This document shows, piece after piece, positions 1 to 8,052 of a DNA stretch of 64,000 nucleotides. The notes below the pieces were generated by a model, which did not search any database, had not been told where the DNA came from, and saw only the letters and a program-made list of their open reading frames with translations. The stretch is from Leuconostocaceae bacterium ESL0958 (GTDB taxonomy: Bacteria > Bacillota > Bacilli > Lactobacillales > Lactobacillaceae), in the NCBI GenBank assembly GCA_029433265.1, contig JAQTHT010000002.1, forward strand, positions 1 to 64,000, read 5' to 3'. Within the stretch, counting starts at the first letter, position 1. Every line of letters starts with the position of its first letter. The position numbers were made by a program, and so were the translations under genes.

Positions 1-736
1 ACATCTAAAGCCACCAGGAATGTTGGCTGCAAGCGGTGTGAGGAAGTAACCCCATTAATCTGACATACATCTAAAGCGGAATGGACGGAACAAACAAAAC
101 ATATGTTGGAAGTAACCCCATTAATCTGACATACATCTAAAGCCACCAGGAATGTTGGCTGCAAGCGGTGTGAGGAAGTAACCCCATTAATCTGACATAC
201 ATCTAAAGCACGATGAGCAGTTAAGTCTTTCTGCCAGGAGGAAGTAACCCCATTAATCTGACATACATCTAAAGCCATCTCAATGGTCTGGTCGGCACCA
301 ATGAGGAAGTAACCCCATTAATCTGACATACATCTAAAGCACCAGCGTAATTTCAACATAAATAGCACTCGGAAGTAACCCCATTAATCTGACATACATC
401 TAAAGCTCTTGCGAACTGATTGGCCGGCGCCTACATGGAAGTAACCCCATTAATCTGACATACATCTAAAGCTTCAAATCACTGTACGTGATACCTCGCC
501 AAGGAAGTAACCCCATTAATCTGACATACATCTAAAGCCGCATCCATGGGTTCACGGTTAAATACTTCGGAAGTAACCCCATTAATCTGACATACATCTA
601 AAGCTAACTCGCTAATAGTGTCTGTTAAATCTTGGGAAGTAACCCCATTAATCTGACATACATCTAAAGCACTAAACACGATGTCAGATCGTTCTGATTT
701 GGAAGTAACCCCATTAATCTGACATACATCTAAAGC
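1..736 (-). CRISPR. Type II-A CRISPR array (leader-proximal part)
   Basis: Eleven complete 36-bp repeats start at 42, 108, 174, 240, 305, 371, 437, 503, 569, 635 and 701, and the end of a twelfth lies at 1-11. All complete repeats look identical. The eleven spacers are 30 nt, except 276-304 which is 29. Read on the minus strand the repeat begins GCTTTAGATG and pairs with the anti-repeat of the tracrRNA at 2714-2748, so crRNAs are made from the minus strand, co-directional with the cas genes. The leader is therefore at the csn2 side and the spacer at 671-700 should be the youngest. The array runs off the window at position 1. Spacers 12-41 and 144-173 are identical to each other. Spacer 539-568 is identical to the resident prophage and spacer 210-239 matches it with one mismatch. 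Confidence 0.98.
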
Positions 737-764
737 CGATAGACCCATGATTTTGCTTTAAATA
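737..764 (-). promoter_or_regulatory. CRISPR leader end between csn2 and first repeat
   Basis: Only 28 bp separate the csn2 stop codon from the first repeat, so the leader must extend into the 3' end of csn2. The AT-rich stretch is where type II-A systems keep the leader-anchoring sequence recognised by Cas1-Cas2 during spacer insertion. I see no convincing -35/-10 pair here, so crRNA transcription may come from further up in csn2 or from the cas operon. Confidence 0.5.
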
Positions 765-1439
765 TTAGGAATAAAGCACAAAATCTTGATCAATATAAAA
801 ATGGCTAAAAGTGTTATCAGCATGGAAATTATCTTCCTGCACAAAATCAATAGATAGTAGTCGAATGCCTTCAGCTAAAAGGCAGTCATGGAGTTGATTT
901 AAATCTGACAAAGTGTAATACAAGGATAGATTTGTAAAAACAAGGCAACGCTGCTCTTGCAGCATCGCACACAGATGTATTACTTCCTCTATTTTAGCAA
1001 AAATTGTCCGACTATTGGACGATTCTAGGGTAATTGTTTGTCCATGTAGTAGTTTGACCAATTCCCAACTATGTTCTAATTGAAAAGGCAAATTTTGATC
1101 AATTAATTCTTTATCCAAGATTCCTTGCATCGATTGGTTTAACTGATATAACTGCCGCATCCCCTCTTCAGACATTCCCTTTGCTAATAACTGGTAAACA
1201 TTTTTATTGTAGTACTGACGAATATCCAAACCGCTAAGGGGATCGCCCAGCCATAAACAACTTTTACGAAAGGGCTTAGGGGTCATGCCCTCGCTATACA
1301 CAATTTTTTCAGCCGCGTCATCGCGAATGGCTTGAATCAGTTTTTGGTAAATCGTTGGCTGCGCCACCTTGACCAGCTGTAGTCCATCTGTCAGTGGCAT
1401 AGTCCCTATGCTTTCTAGCACAATCTTTCCCTTGCTCAT
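765..1439 (-). CDS. csn2: Csn2, type II-A CRISPR adaptation protein
   Basis: The 224-aa product sits last in the order cas9-cas1-cas2-csn2, the hallmark of subtype II-A. Csn2 proteins form tetrameric rings that bind double-stranded DNA ends during spacer acquisition together with Cas1, Cas2 and Cas9. The assignment rests on position, length and overall composition; the family is poorly conserved and I see no diagnostic motif. The start ATG overlaps the cas2 stop (ATGA, 4 bp), pointing to translational coupling. The reading frame is uninterrupted. Confidence 0.9.
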   Translation of the reverse strand: MSKGKIVLESIGTMPLTDGLQLVKVAQPTIYQKLIQAIRDDAAEKIVYSEGMTPKPFRKSCLWLGDPLSGLDIRQYYNKNVYQLLAKGMSEEGMRQLYQLNQSMQGILDKELIDQNLPFQLEHSWELVKLLHGQTITLESSNSRTIFAKIEEVIHLCAMLQEQRCLVFTNLSLYYTLSDLNQLHDCLLAEGIRLLSIDFVQEDNFHADNTFSHFYIDQDFVLYS

Positions 1440-1756
1440 ATAACAATCACCTTATCATCTCGATTTTTAACATCAGTCTTGGCTGTTCCAACCAGAAAAT
1501 GCATGCTAGCGTACTGTTTTTCCGTCACTTGTAATGTCTGTACCAAACCTTTTTCTGGTACAAAGTCAGCGACCCGCTTTTCCAATAAAGCGGCTGCCTG
1601 GCTATTTGTCGCAACACGCACATAAATACTTTCTTGGATCATCAAAAAGCCCTCGCTCAATAAGGCTTTCCGAAATTGCCGATAGGCTTTTCGTTGAGCA
1701 GCTGTCTCTACCGGCAAGTCAAACATCACCATCAATCGCACGATCCGATACCTCAT
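1436..1756 (-). CDS. cas2: CRISPR-associated endoribonuclease Cas2
   Basis: The 106-aa protein has the usual Cas2 length and begins with a beta strand carrying the conserved Asp (MVMFDLP near residues 9-15), followed by the RKAYRQFRKALLSEGF helix typical of subtype II Cas2. Cas2 is the structural core of the Cas1-Cas2 integrase that inserts new spacers. It overlaps cas1 upstream and csn2 downstream by 4 bp each, so the three adaptation genes are one translationally coupled unit. Confidence 0.97.
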   Translation of the reverse strand: MRYRIVRLMVMFDLPVETAAQRKAYRQFRKALLSEGFLMIQESIYVRVATNSQAAALLEKRVADFVPEKGLVQTLQVTEKQYASMHFLVGTAKTDVKNRDDKVIVI

Positions 1757-2628
1757 AATTCAAAAACCATTTCTGGCAAATGAGCCTGCTCTGAACTTAA
1801 ATAACGCAAACATTCTTGTACGTGCTTTTGGATGGCTTGCGCCAATTCCCAAGAACGACCATTCATTCGGATTTCCTCATTCAAGATTTGAACCAAATTA
1901 AGTTTATGTTCTGTTGTCAACGGACTATCCCGCTGCAATTTGACGACTCGATCAACATAAGGCCGGAAAGGTTCCATCAAGTCAGAACCTAAATTAAAAA
2001 TGTTTTGGGCACTTTGATGATGTATCCCCAGTTGGGTCAAATAACCAGCTGCCACAATTTCTCGATTAGTGGCAGCCAACAGTAAGGCATAGCCATAGTT
2101 CAAATGTGCATTAGCTTGCAAATCCTCGTTTGAACGAACAAAGTCGTCATCAAAAAGACGCGGAAAATATAATCGAGCTGCTTGCCCTTCTCGGTTATCT
2201 TGATCACCAACTTGCACTTCCTTAGCAATGGCAGCTAGCTTTGGATAATTGTCCGTCACTGCTTTCCCCAATGCTTGATGCTGATTCATAATCTTACTTT
2301 GCACCATTTGTTGCCAAAGCAGGTCCTTTTTTGTATCAGACCAAGCCATTTGTTGTGCCAAGTAGCGGTTTTGTTGACTATTTTCATTGTAACTACAAAA
2401 CTCCCCCACTGGCTGTCCCTTCTCGTCGCAAGTAATGATTTTGACATGTCTTTTATGCAATTCATTAATTGCGTAAGACGTGATAACCGAACGCGTATTA
2501 CCTAAGATGAGAATACGAATATCGTCAATCGGAATTTGCACGGCCCCTTCTACCGTCTGGACATTTAAATCGTTCATTTTGTAATTAATTTTCGCATGTT
2601 CTTGTACTAAAACTGTACGCCAAGCCAT
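1753..2628 (-). CDS. cas1: CRISPR-associated integrase Cas1 (type II)
   Basis: I chose the ATG at 2628 (MAWRTVLVQEHAKI), which matches the usual type II Cas1 N-terminus, giving 291 aa; an upstream in-frame TTG at 2649 is less likely. Cas1 is the metal-dependent integrase that joins prespacers to the leader-end repeat. Visible conserved parts include the N-terminal beta domain and the C-terminal helical domain with NAHLNYGYALLLAA, where the catalytic Glu/His/Asp face lies, and LMEPFRPYVDRVV. The gene is intact and overlaps cas2. The tracrRNA gene lies divergently just upstream, so the two promoters share about 40 bp. Confidence 0.97.
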   Translation of the reverse strand: MAWRTVLVQEHAKINYKMNDLNVQTVEGAVQIPIDDIRILILGNTRSVITSYAINELHKRHVKIITCDEKGQPVGEFCSYNENSQQNRYLAQQMAWSDTKKDLLWQQMVQSKIMNQHQALGKAVTDNYPKLAAIAKEVQVGDQDNREGQAARLYFPRLFDDDFVRSNEDLQANAHLNYGYALLLAATNREIVAAGYLTQLGIHHQSAQNIFNLGSDLMEPFRPYVDRVVKLQRDSPLTTEHKLNLVQILNEEIRMNGRSWELAQAIQKHVQECLRYLSSEQAHLPEMVFEL

Positions 2629-2633
2629 TTTCC

Positions 2634-2662
2634 TGTTACTCCTTTTCAAACTGTGCTATACT
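2634..2662 (+). promoter_or_regulatory. Predicted tracrRNA promoter (extended -10)
   Basis: TATACT at 2657-2662 is preceded by TGC (2654-2656), an extended -10 element. The -35 position (2634-2639) is a poor match. Transcription would start near 2669, exactly where the first of two hairpins begins. The element overlaps the ribosome-binding region of cas1 on the other strand. Confidence 0.45.
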
Positions 2663-2668
2663 GTTCTT

Positions 2669-2811
2669 GTGGTTAGCTACCACGACTTGATAGAGTTAGC
2701 TACTTTATCAAGCGGAAGAACCCATTAATCTGACATACAGGGTTAAAGTAACGCAAGGGCATCCGCCCAAGCTTCATAGACTTGAAAAAAGTTGGCCTTA
2801 TGGCCTTTTTT
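2669..2811 (+). ncRNA. tracrRNA for Cas9
   Basis: The anti-repeat at 2714-2739 copies the array repeat nearly base for base (GGAAG, AACCC, then 16 identical bases), and TAAAG at 2744-2748 pairs with the 5' end of the repeat after a short bulge. This is followed by a nexus-like hairpin GGGC-ATCC-GCCC (2757-2768), a small CAAG...CTTG hairpin (2768-2784) and a terminator hairpin GGCC-TTAT-GGCC with six T (2794-2811). Upstream of the anti-repeat are two further hairpins (2669-2683 and 2686-2712), so a long form may exist in addition to a short one. The 5' end is inferred from the predicted promoter. Confidence 0.88.
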
Positions 2812-2866
2812 ATTGCTTCAAACAAAGAAAAGAGGATGACGATTTATTTCGCCATCCTCTTTTTCC

Positions 2867-5800
2867 TTAGCGCAAATCAGCTATTTTCACTCTCTTTTCA
2901 AAAATACCAGTAGGTGACTGGTAAATGATTTCGGCATCATCGGAAAGTTTAATGCCGCCACTCTGTTGCAAGGAATGCCATTCTGCTACCTTCTTACTAA
3001 TTAGATGTACCGGCTTTTGGTAAGCTGCATCTAATTGTAGTCCGCGCAAAATGGTTTGAATGACTTTCGCCTGGTCCGCCACGTCAGCGAAATCATCGCG
3101 TAGCTGAACTAACTTTTGAAGATCCTGTGCAAAAAACGGCAGGCGCTTTTGAACCGCTGAACTAGTTAAAATGTCGAAGGCACGCTGGCATTGTTCAGCA
3201 GTACTTTGCTCAGAAATCGACGCAACCAAATCAGCATCCGCAGCACTCAACCATAGTTGCTTTGCATTATGGCGATATTCATTAGACGCCAAATAAATTA
3301 ACTGGCCATCGTCGACTACCAATTGGCCGAGTGGTAGTCGTGCCAGCAGCACTTTTTCAAATTTTTTAACTTCTGGTAGCGATTGTACATAATCAGCCAA
3401 TGACAACTGCCCACTCTCTATTAAATGTGCAGCCTGAACGGTCACTTTGACCAGTTGATTTTTCCCTTTGGCTCGTACTAAAGTCATGTAAGCAGGATAA
3501 GCATAAGTATATCCCCCATACAGCGCAACGTTTTCCCGTTGCTGATTCATAGCAATCAGCTTCTTCTTTGGATCCACCGCCAAAATAGTTTCCTTTGACA
3601 AGGCGCCATTATTGATTTTTGTTTTCTTAGTCGTCAAAATATTTTTATAATGCATGACCCGACGCAAATAGTCCGTATTGGCCTCCGACCAGTTTTCGTT
3701 GCCCTTTCGCATGGTCCCAACGACAAAACCAAACGATTTCAAACGGCGAACAGACTGGCCGTCCGTATTCTGACGTAGATTCTGAATGTAGGCATTCATA
3801 TATCGGTCAAATTCCTCATAGACATTGGCGCCATCGCGGTCTGGATAACGTGCCTGCATGTACTGGCCAGCGGCCGTAATCAAAAGCGCATCGAAAGCAT
3901 GATGATAGTGGTTAATTTCACGGTGCTTTTTAATCGCAACCAATTGACGCATGTCCGCCGTGATTTCTGAACGAATTGCTACTGCCTTGCTTGCTTCAAA
4001 TTCACTGTCAATGAGCGTGGCAACATTCTTAATAATTTGCCGAGTTTCTACCAACTGTCTGGCGATAAATCCTTTTTTCTGTCGGTCCAAAGATTTACTC
4101 GTCTGCAACCGTTCGAACTTTTTACGATTAATCAAACCAGTACGATAAAGTTTGTGCCATAACGGACCAGCTTGGTTCGCTACCTCTGCTGTATAGGAAG
4201 CAGAATTAGACTTACGCGCGTTTTCTGGGCGAGCTACAAGTACCCGATTATCCAATGAATCGTCTTTGATAAAAGCCTGTGGAATAATATGATCAATATC
4301 ATAATCCGCCGATAGCCGCTCCAGGTTAATCGCTTGCCCCGTGTACATATCTTTGCCTTCCTGTTGGAAGTACAAGTAATAGCGGTCATCATGCAGCAGG
4401 TCTTGATGGTCCTTCAAGCTATCTTTCAGTGTTTTAGCTGCCCCACTCAAACCAGCCTGCTGATATTTTTGCTTCATTTGGGCGTAACGAGAACGCGTTC
4501 GAACCGAATTTTGGTCCTCCCTGGCAAATTCCAGGTAGATGCGACGTGGTTCTTCTTTGAGCGCTGATTGTAAATCTTTCAAAACCGCAAATGCCTGCTT
4601 AATCCCTCTTTTATTGGCAGGAGAGGTCGTTAACTCATTAACCCGATCGTCGAAACTCTGATTGGATTCAATGGTATTTTGATCCTGAATCCAATCCTGA
4701 ACATGGTACTCCTCCTTACTAATAATTGACATAAAATTCTTGGACGTTGTTCGTAACTTATCCAGAATTGATACTTTGTGCCCACGTTCTTCGATGATTG
4801 CTGTGGTTAACAACTTTTTCGAAAGATTACCCCAACCAGTATAGTGGATCTGCGCTAACTTTTTAACCTGTTCATCTGAAATGGGTAACTTTTCCAATTC
4901 CCGGGTAGCAATCAAGCTATCTTCAAAAACCGTCTGAATTTCAATAATCTTTTCAAGTAGGTCCAGGTGGGCTGGGTCTTCCATATAACCGACACCAAAA
5001 ACTTTTGCCAGGTTGATATAGGAGGACAGAGAACTATTGAACTTGGTTTCATCTGCCAAGCCAGTAACCGTAATGTCGTCCCGACCTTCGGCCTGATAAT
5101 ATTTTTTTAAGGCTTTCAGGGTCACCGTTTTTTTCTGTTTGAAAAGGTCATTAATCAAGCGTTCTTTTGTTGGTTGATCAATTTTTTCGCCGTTAATCCG
5201 TAAATTATTTAACTCATTGAGAACCGTAAACAATTGGTAACGCAAAGAATACTGCGGCAGCGTTGGTTCGCCAATTAAGTAAGTATCCGTGCCCGTTAGT
5301 CGATCAATAAAATCACGCGCTGCTTGGTCACGGTTAAAAACTTGATGGAAGTTCCAAGGAGTCACGCGACTTTTTTCATAACCTGGTTGACGGGTTACCC
5401 AATGATTTTCAGCATTCCCACCCGCTTGCTTAACATCTGCTTTTGTCACCAGCGGTCCCACGTAATAGGGAATACGGAAACGGACCAACTCTTCAATCTT
5501 ATTTGTTACTTGCCCTTCCTTGTCAAAAGTGTCTAATAAGAATGGATAGAACTGCCCCTGGTTAGCCAATATTAAGCTTAATTCTGCCAAGTGTAACTGA
5601 TAGGGAATGACAGCATTGTCTTTGACTCTTTGTCTTGGCAAAAACTGCTGATTCTTTAGCCGAAGTAGCGCTTCTTCCTTTTGTGCTGCTGCTAAATCTG
5701 AGGATTGCACGAGTTCACTCGCACGTTTAATAGCCTTGTTTAAAGTTGTTTCATCATTTACTGCTAGCAGTTGTGCATACAGTTCAGAAAAATCTCGATG

Positions 5801-6835
5801 AGACCAATGTGCAGCGGTTGCCAATTTTTTCAGTAACTGACGATCTTCTCTGTGTTGTTGATAACTTTTCACCTTGGCAGCTGAAACAGAGCTTTCGCCA
5901 TTTAGTAGGCTAATCAACAAGAAACCGTCATAAGCTTGCTGAAGGGCATTTAACAATTCAATTTCATCATCGTCTAAATCAGCCAATACGACCTGGCTTT
6001 TCTCGTCAAAATTTTCGTCAGAAAATTTCAATTTCCAATCTTGAGCTGTCTCTTTATCTGCAATTTGCCGATTAAAGACGCTCTTAAAATCAATTTCATT
6101 GCCTGCTAAACCAGTCAAGATCGCCTTGATAGCATTTTTATCCTGCTTACTATCAAAAGTAAAGCAGGCCAACCCTGCTTCGGCTTTGGCTAATTTTGAC
6201 AAGCCATAGCCTGCTTCTCCAGACAAGATATTGGCCAATTCTTCGGGCGCTGCCAAGTCCCAAGATAATTCTTTTCGTTCGGCATAGCTCGCTATCGCAG
6301 CTGCCAACGTAGTGGCATCATAGCTAGTCCCAATATTAATCTTGGCCTGGTTATTTAAAAAGTGGCCACGGTACTTCACAATATGATGAATTGCTAAATA
6401 GATTGCTCGCAAGTCAAACTTTTTCTGTTGCTCTACCATTAAGGCATTTCTTAAGTGATAAATCGTTGGGTACTTTTTATGAAAAGCCGCCGTTTCCTCT
6501 TGCGTAGGAAAGAGATGGCCCCCGTAGTAATGGGCGCGATTTTGTTCATCTTGTGGATGAACATACGCATACTTTAACCGATTGAAAAAAGCCGGGTCGA
6601 ACTCCTGGATGTCGGGTGCAAACAACTCATCTAATAAACGCAACCGCCACTTACGCCGGGATAGCCGCCGTCTCGTAGTCCGCTGAACACGACGTTCAGC
6701 GGCAGTCTGTGCACTATCAAATAAGCGCACCCCAATTAAATTTTTACCCTTAGCCCGCTTCAACTTTCCTGCTTCATCGAGCACCGCCCAGCCGACTGAG
6801 CCCGTCCCGATGTCTAATCCAACGTCATACACCAT
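2867..6835 (-). CDS. cas9: Cas9 endonuclease, subtype II-A
   Basis: Cas9 cuts both strands of DNA matching the crRNA spacer next to a PAM. The chosen ATG at 6835 (MVYDVGLDIGTGSVGW) follows an AAAGGA ribosome-binding site and gives 1322 aa; a longer start at 6865 is unlikely. RuvC-I (LDIGTG), the arginine-rich bridge helix (RRRLSRRKWRLRLLDEL), RuvC-II (IYLEFAR), the HNH nuclease core (DYDIDHIIPQAF...DNRVL) and RuvC-III (HHAFDALL) are all present with the catalytic Asp, Glu, His, His and Asp residues. No frameshift or stop interrupts it. The HHAHDA of SpCas9 reads HHAFDA here, but the catalytic second His is kept. The enzyme therefore looks active despite a self-targeting spacer in the array. 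Confidence 0.98.
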   Translation of the reverse strand: MVYDVGLDIGTGSVGWAVLDEAGKLKRAKGKNLIGVRLFDSAQTAAERRVQRTTRRRLSRRKWRLRLLDELFAPDIQEFDPAFFNRLKYAYVHPQDEQNRAHYYGGHLFPTQEETAAFHKKYPTIYHLRNALMVEQQKKFDLRAIYLAIHHIVKYRGHFLNNQAKINIGTSYDATTLAAAIASYAERKELSWDLAAPEELANILSGEAGYGLSKLAKAEAGLACFTFDSKQDKNAIKAILTGLAGNEIDFKSVFNRQIADKETAQDWKLKFSDENFDEKSQVVLADLDDDEIELLNALQQAYDGFLLISLLNGESSVSAAKVKSYQQHREDRQLLKKLATAAHWSHRDFSELYAQLLAVNDETTLNKAIKRASELVQSSDLAAAQKEEALLRLKNQQFLPRQRVKDNAVIPYQLHLAELSLILANQGQFYPFLLDTFDKEGQVTNKIEELVRFRIPYYVGPLVTKADVKQAGGNAENHWVTRQPGYEKSRVTPWNFHQVFNRDQAARDFIDRLTGTDTYLIGEPTLPQYSLRYQLFTVLNELNNLRINGEKIDQPTKERLINDLFKQKKTVTLKALKKYYQAEGRDDITVTGLADETKFNSSLSSYINLAKVFGVGYMEDPAHLDLLEKIIEIQTVFEDSLIATRELEKLPISDEQVKKLAQIHYTGWGNLSKKLLTTAIIEERGHKVSILDKLRTTSKNFMSIISKEEYHVQDWIQDQNTIESNQSFDDRVNELTTSPANKRGIKQAFAVLKDLQSALKEEPRRIYLEFAREDQNSVRTRSRYAQMKQKYQQAGLSGAAKTLKDSLKDHQDLLHDDRYYLYFQQEGKDMYTGQAINLERLSADYDIDHIIPQAFIKDDSLDNRVLVARPENARKSNSASYTAEVANQAGPLWHKLYRTGLINRKKFERLQTSKSLDRQKKGFIARQLVETRQIIKNVATLIDSEFEASKAVAIRSEITADMRQLVAIKKHREINHYHHAFDALLITAAGQYMQARYPDRDGANVYEEFDRYMNAYIQNLRQNTDGQSVRRLKSFGFVVGTMRKGNENWSEANTDYLRRVMHYKNILTTKKTKINNGALSKETILAVDPKKKLIAMNQQRENVALYGGYTYAYPAYMTLVRAKGKNQLVKVTVQAAHLIESGQLSLADYVQSLPEVKKFEKVLLARLPLGQLVVDDGQLIYLASNEYRHNAKQLWLSAADADLVASISEQSTAEQCQRAFDILTSSAVQKRLPFFAQDLQKLVQLRDDFADVADQAKVIQTILRGLQLDAAYQKPVHLISKKVAEWHSLQQSGGIKLSDDAEIIYQSPTGIFEKRVKIADLR

Positions 6836-6907
6836 GCTTTCTTTTCCTTTCCCTACTCTGAACATTGTAATAATTGTATCATACTTTCTCCCGCCACTAA
6901 TCAGACC

Positions 6908-6946
6908 AAAAAGGAGCTGCCGGCATCAGTACCGGCAGCTCCTTTT
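6908..6946. terminator. Strong bidirectional-looking terminator hairpin
   Basis: A near-perfect stem of about 15 bp (AAAAGGAGCTGCCGG paired with CCGGCAGCTCCTTTT) around an 8-base loop, flanked by A and T runs on either side. It ends the minus-strand transcript of the gene at 6957-7322 and separates it from the cas9 promoter. Confidence 0.9.
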
Positions 6947-6956
6947 GTTGTGATTA

Positions 6957-7322
6957 TCATTCATTGTTTGAAATGGATACGTCTTCTAAATAAGCGGCAA
7001 ACTTATCCAAACTCTCTTCTAAGTCTGCTTCATCCAGGAAGGGCAAATCCAGGCGATCAACCGCGGCCACATTTAGCAGCTCAAAGACATCTGCTGCCTG
7101 TAACAGTTGCTGTTCAGCAGCGGTCAAGGCATAACCAGCGGCTTGGTAATCTGCCGCCAACTGATGGTAAGCAGCGGGCTGCTCGTCGGACTGCTGGGTC
7201 GGCATTGCGGCGTCTGCTTTCTCCGCTGCTAACCTTTGCCTGATTTTACTCAACAGGGCTAATCGTTGCTGCTTGAATTTATTTTCGGCCTGTTCTTGAA
7301 AGGCTAGAACTGGTTGCGTCAT
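6957..7322 (-). CDS. Hypothetical protein, helical, Gln/Ala-rich
   Basis: I do not recognise this 121-aa protein. It is soluble, rich in Ala, Gln, Glu and Leu, and is likely mostly alpha-helical with coiled-coil tendency in residues 5-40 and an acidic C-terminus. It has a good ribosome-binding site (AAAGGAG) and is followed directly by a strong terminator, so it is a real, probably monocistronic gene. Nothing nearby indicates a function. Confidence 0.75.
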   Translation of the reverse strand: MTQPVLAFQEQAENKFKQQRLALLSKIRQRLAAEKADAAMPTQQSDEQPAAYHQLAADYQAAGYALTAAEQQLLQAADVFELLNVAAVDRLDLPFLDEADLEESLDKFAAYLEDVSISNNE

Positions 7323-7362
7323 ATAGATCTCCTTTGAATAGCGGCAATTGAACGGAGGAAAC

Positions 7363-7965
7363 TCACCCCCTGCTCTTTACCATTGGCTGTAACAGTCGAC
7401 CTAAAATCATGACGAGTAGTCCATTGGCAACAATTTCAAAGCCAGCGTTAAAGGCCAATGTCGCAATCAACCAAGTTAACAGATGGTGCGCTGGAATGCC
7501 ATAGCCAGAAACGGGGAAAAGCTGAAAAGAGAGCCAGGTTAGCAGGACGACTAAGGCCGTATTTAACAGTGCAGCAAGTGCACCAAAAGTAAAGTAGGTG
7601 ATACTGTTAGCAACCGGCCGTTTCGAACGCAGCCACTGGGCCAATAGGCCAATGAGCAAGCCCACGGCAATCCGCGGCAGAATGGCTGTCACCGGGTTAG
7701 AAAAGAGCAAGCCGCCGAAAGTCCCTGGTAAGGTAAAGGCACGGGCGAAAGACGCTAGTCCCCAAAAGAAACCGACGATGGCGCCCGAACGTGGCCCTAA
7801 AAGCGCGCCCGCTAACGCGGCCGTTGTTGGGACGATGACGACATAGGCCCCGACCACAAATGCCCCCAGTGGTAGGTAACCGAGCAGTGGAATAAAACTT
7901 TGTAAGAGTACAATGGCGACAAAGACCGTTGTCAGCACAAAGTGTTGATTTTTTTTCGTTGACAT
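7363..7965 (-). CDS. ECF transporter S component (vitamin uptake)
   Basis: The 200-aa protein from the ATG at 7965 (MSTKKNQH) has about six hydrophobic segments and the small-residue pattern GPRSGAIVGFFWGLAS typical of substrate-binding S components of energy-coupling factor transporters. S components bind a vitamin or cofactor precursor and dock on a shared EcfAA'T module. The substrate cannot be read from sequence; a pantothenate-type family is possible. An upstream in-frame ATG at 8034 exists, but the start at 7965 has the better ribosome-binding site (AAAAGGATGG). Confidence 0.8.
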   Translation of the reverse strand: MSTKKNQHFVLTTVFVAIVLLQSFIPLLGYLPLGAFVVGAYVVIVPTTAALAGALLGPRSGAIVGFFWGLASFARAFTLPGTFGGLLFSNPVTAILPRIAVGLLIGLLAQWLRSKRPVANSITYFTFGALAALLNTALVVLLTWLSFQLFPVSGYGIPAHHLLTWLIATLAFNAGFEIVANGLLVMILGRLLQPMVKSRG

Positions 7966-8052
7966 AACTGTGCCATCCTTTTTCACAATACAGCAAAGTA
8001 TACAAAGTTCGGGCTGCACCGTCAACCTCATCAACGAAAGCAGGTCACGATA

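Noticed and set aside
78-107. Possible matches of the other spacers to this window
   Set aside because: I compared translations and short words of the remaining spacers with the prophage and saw no match. A computed search could still find weak ones.
479-748. An 89-codon open frame on the minus strand with repeated ALDVCQINGVTS
   Set aside because: It is the CRISPR repeat translated; 36+30 keeps the frame open by chance. Not a gene.
4080-4300. Inactive Cas9 as the reason for tolerated self-targeting
   Set aside because: The HNH core and the RuvC residues are present and no frameshift is seen. The Phe in HHAFDA is not at the catalytic His position.
6836-6865. Ten extra residues at the Cas9 N-terminus
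   Set aside because: Cas9 proteins start just before the DIGTGS motif, and the ATG at 6835 has the ribosome-binding site.
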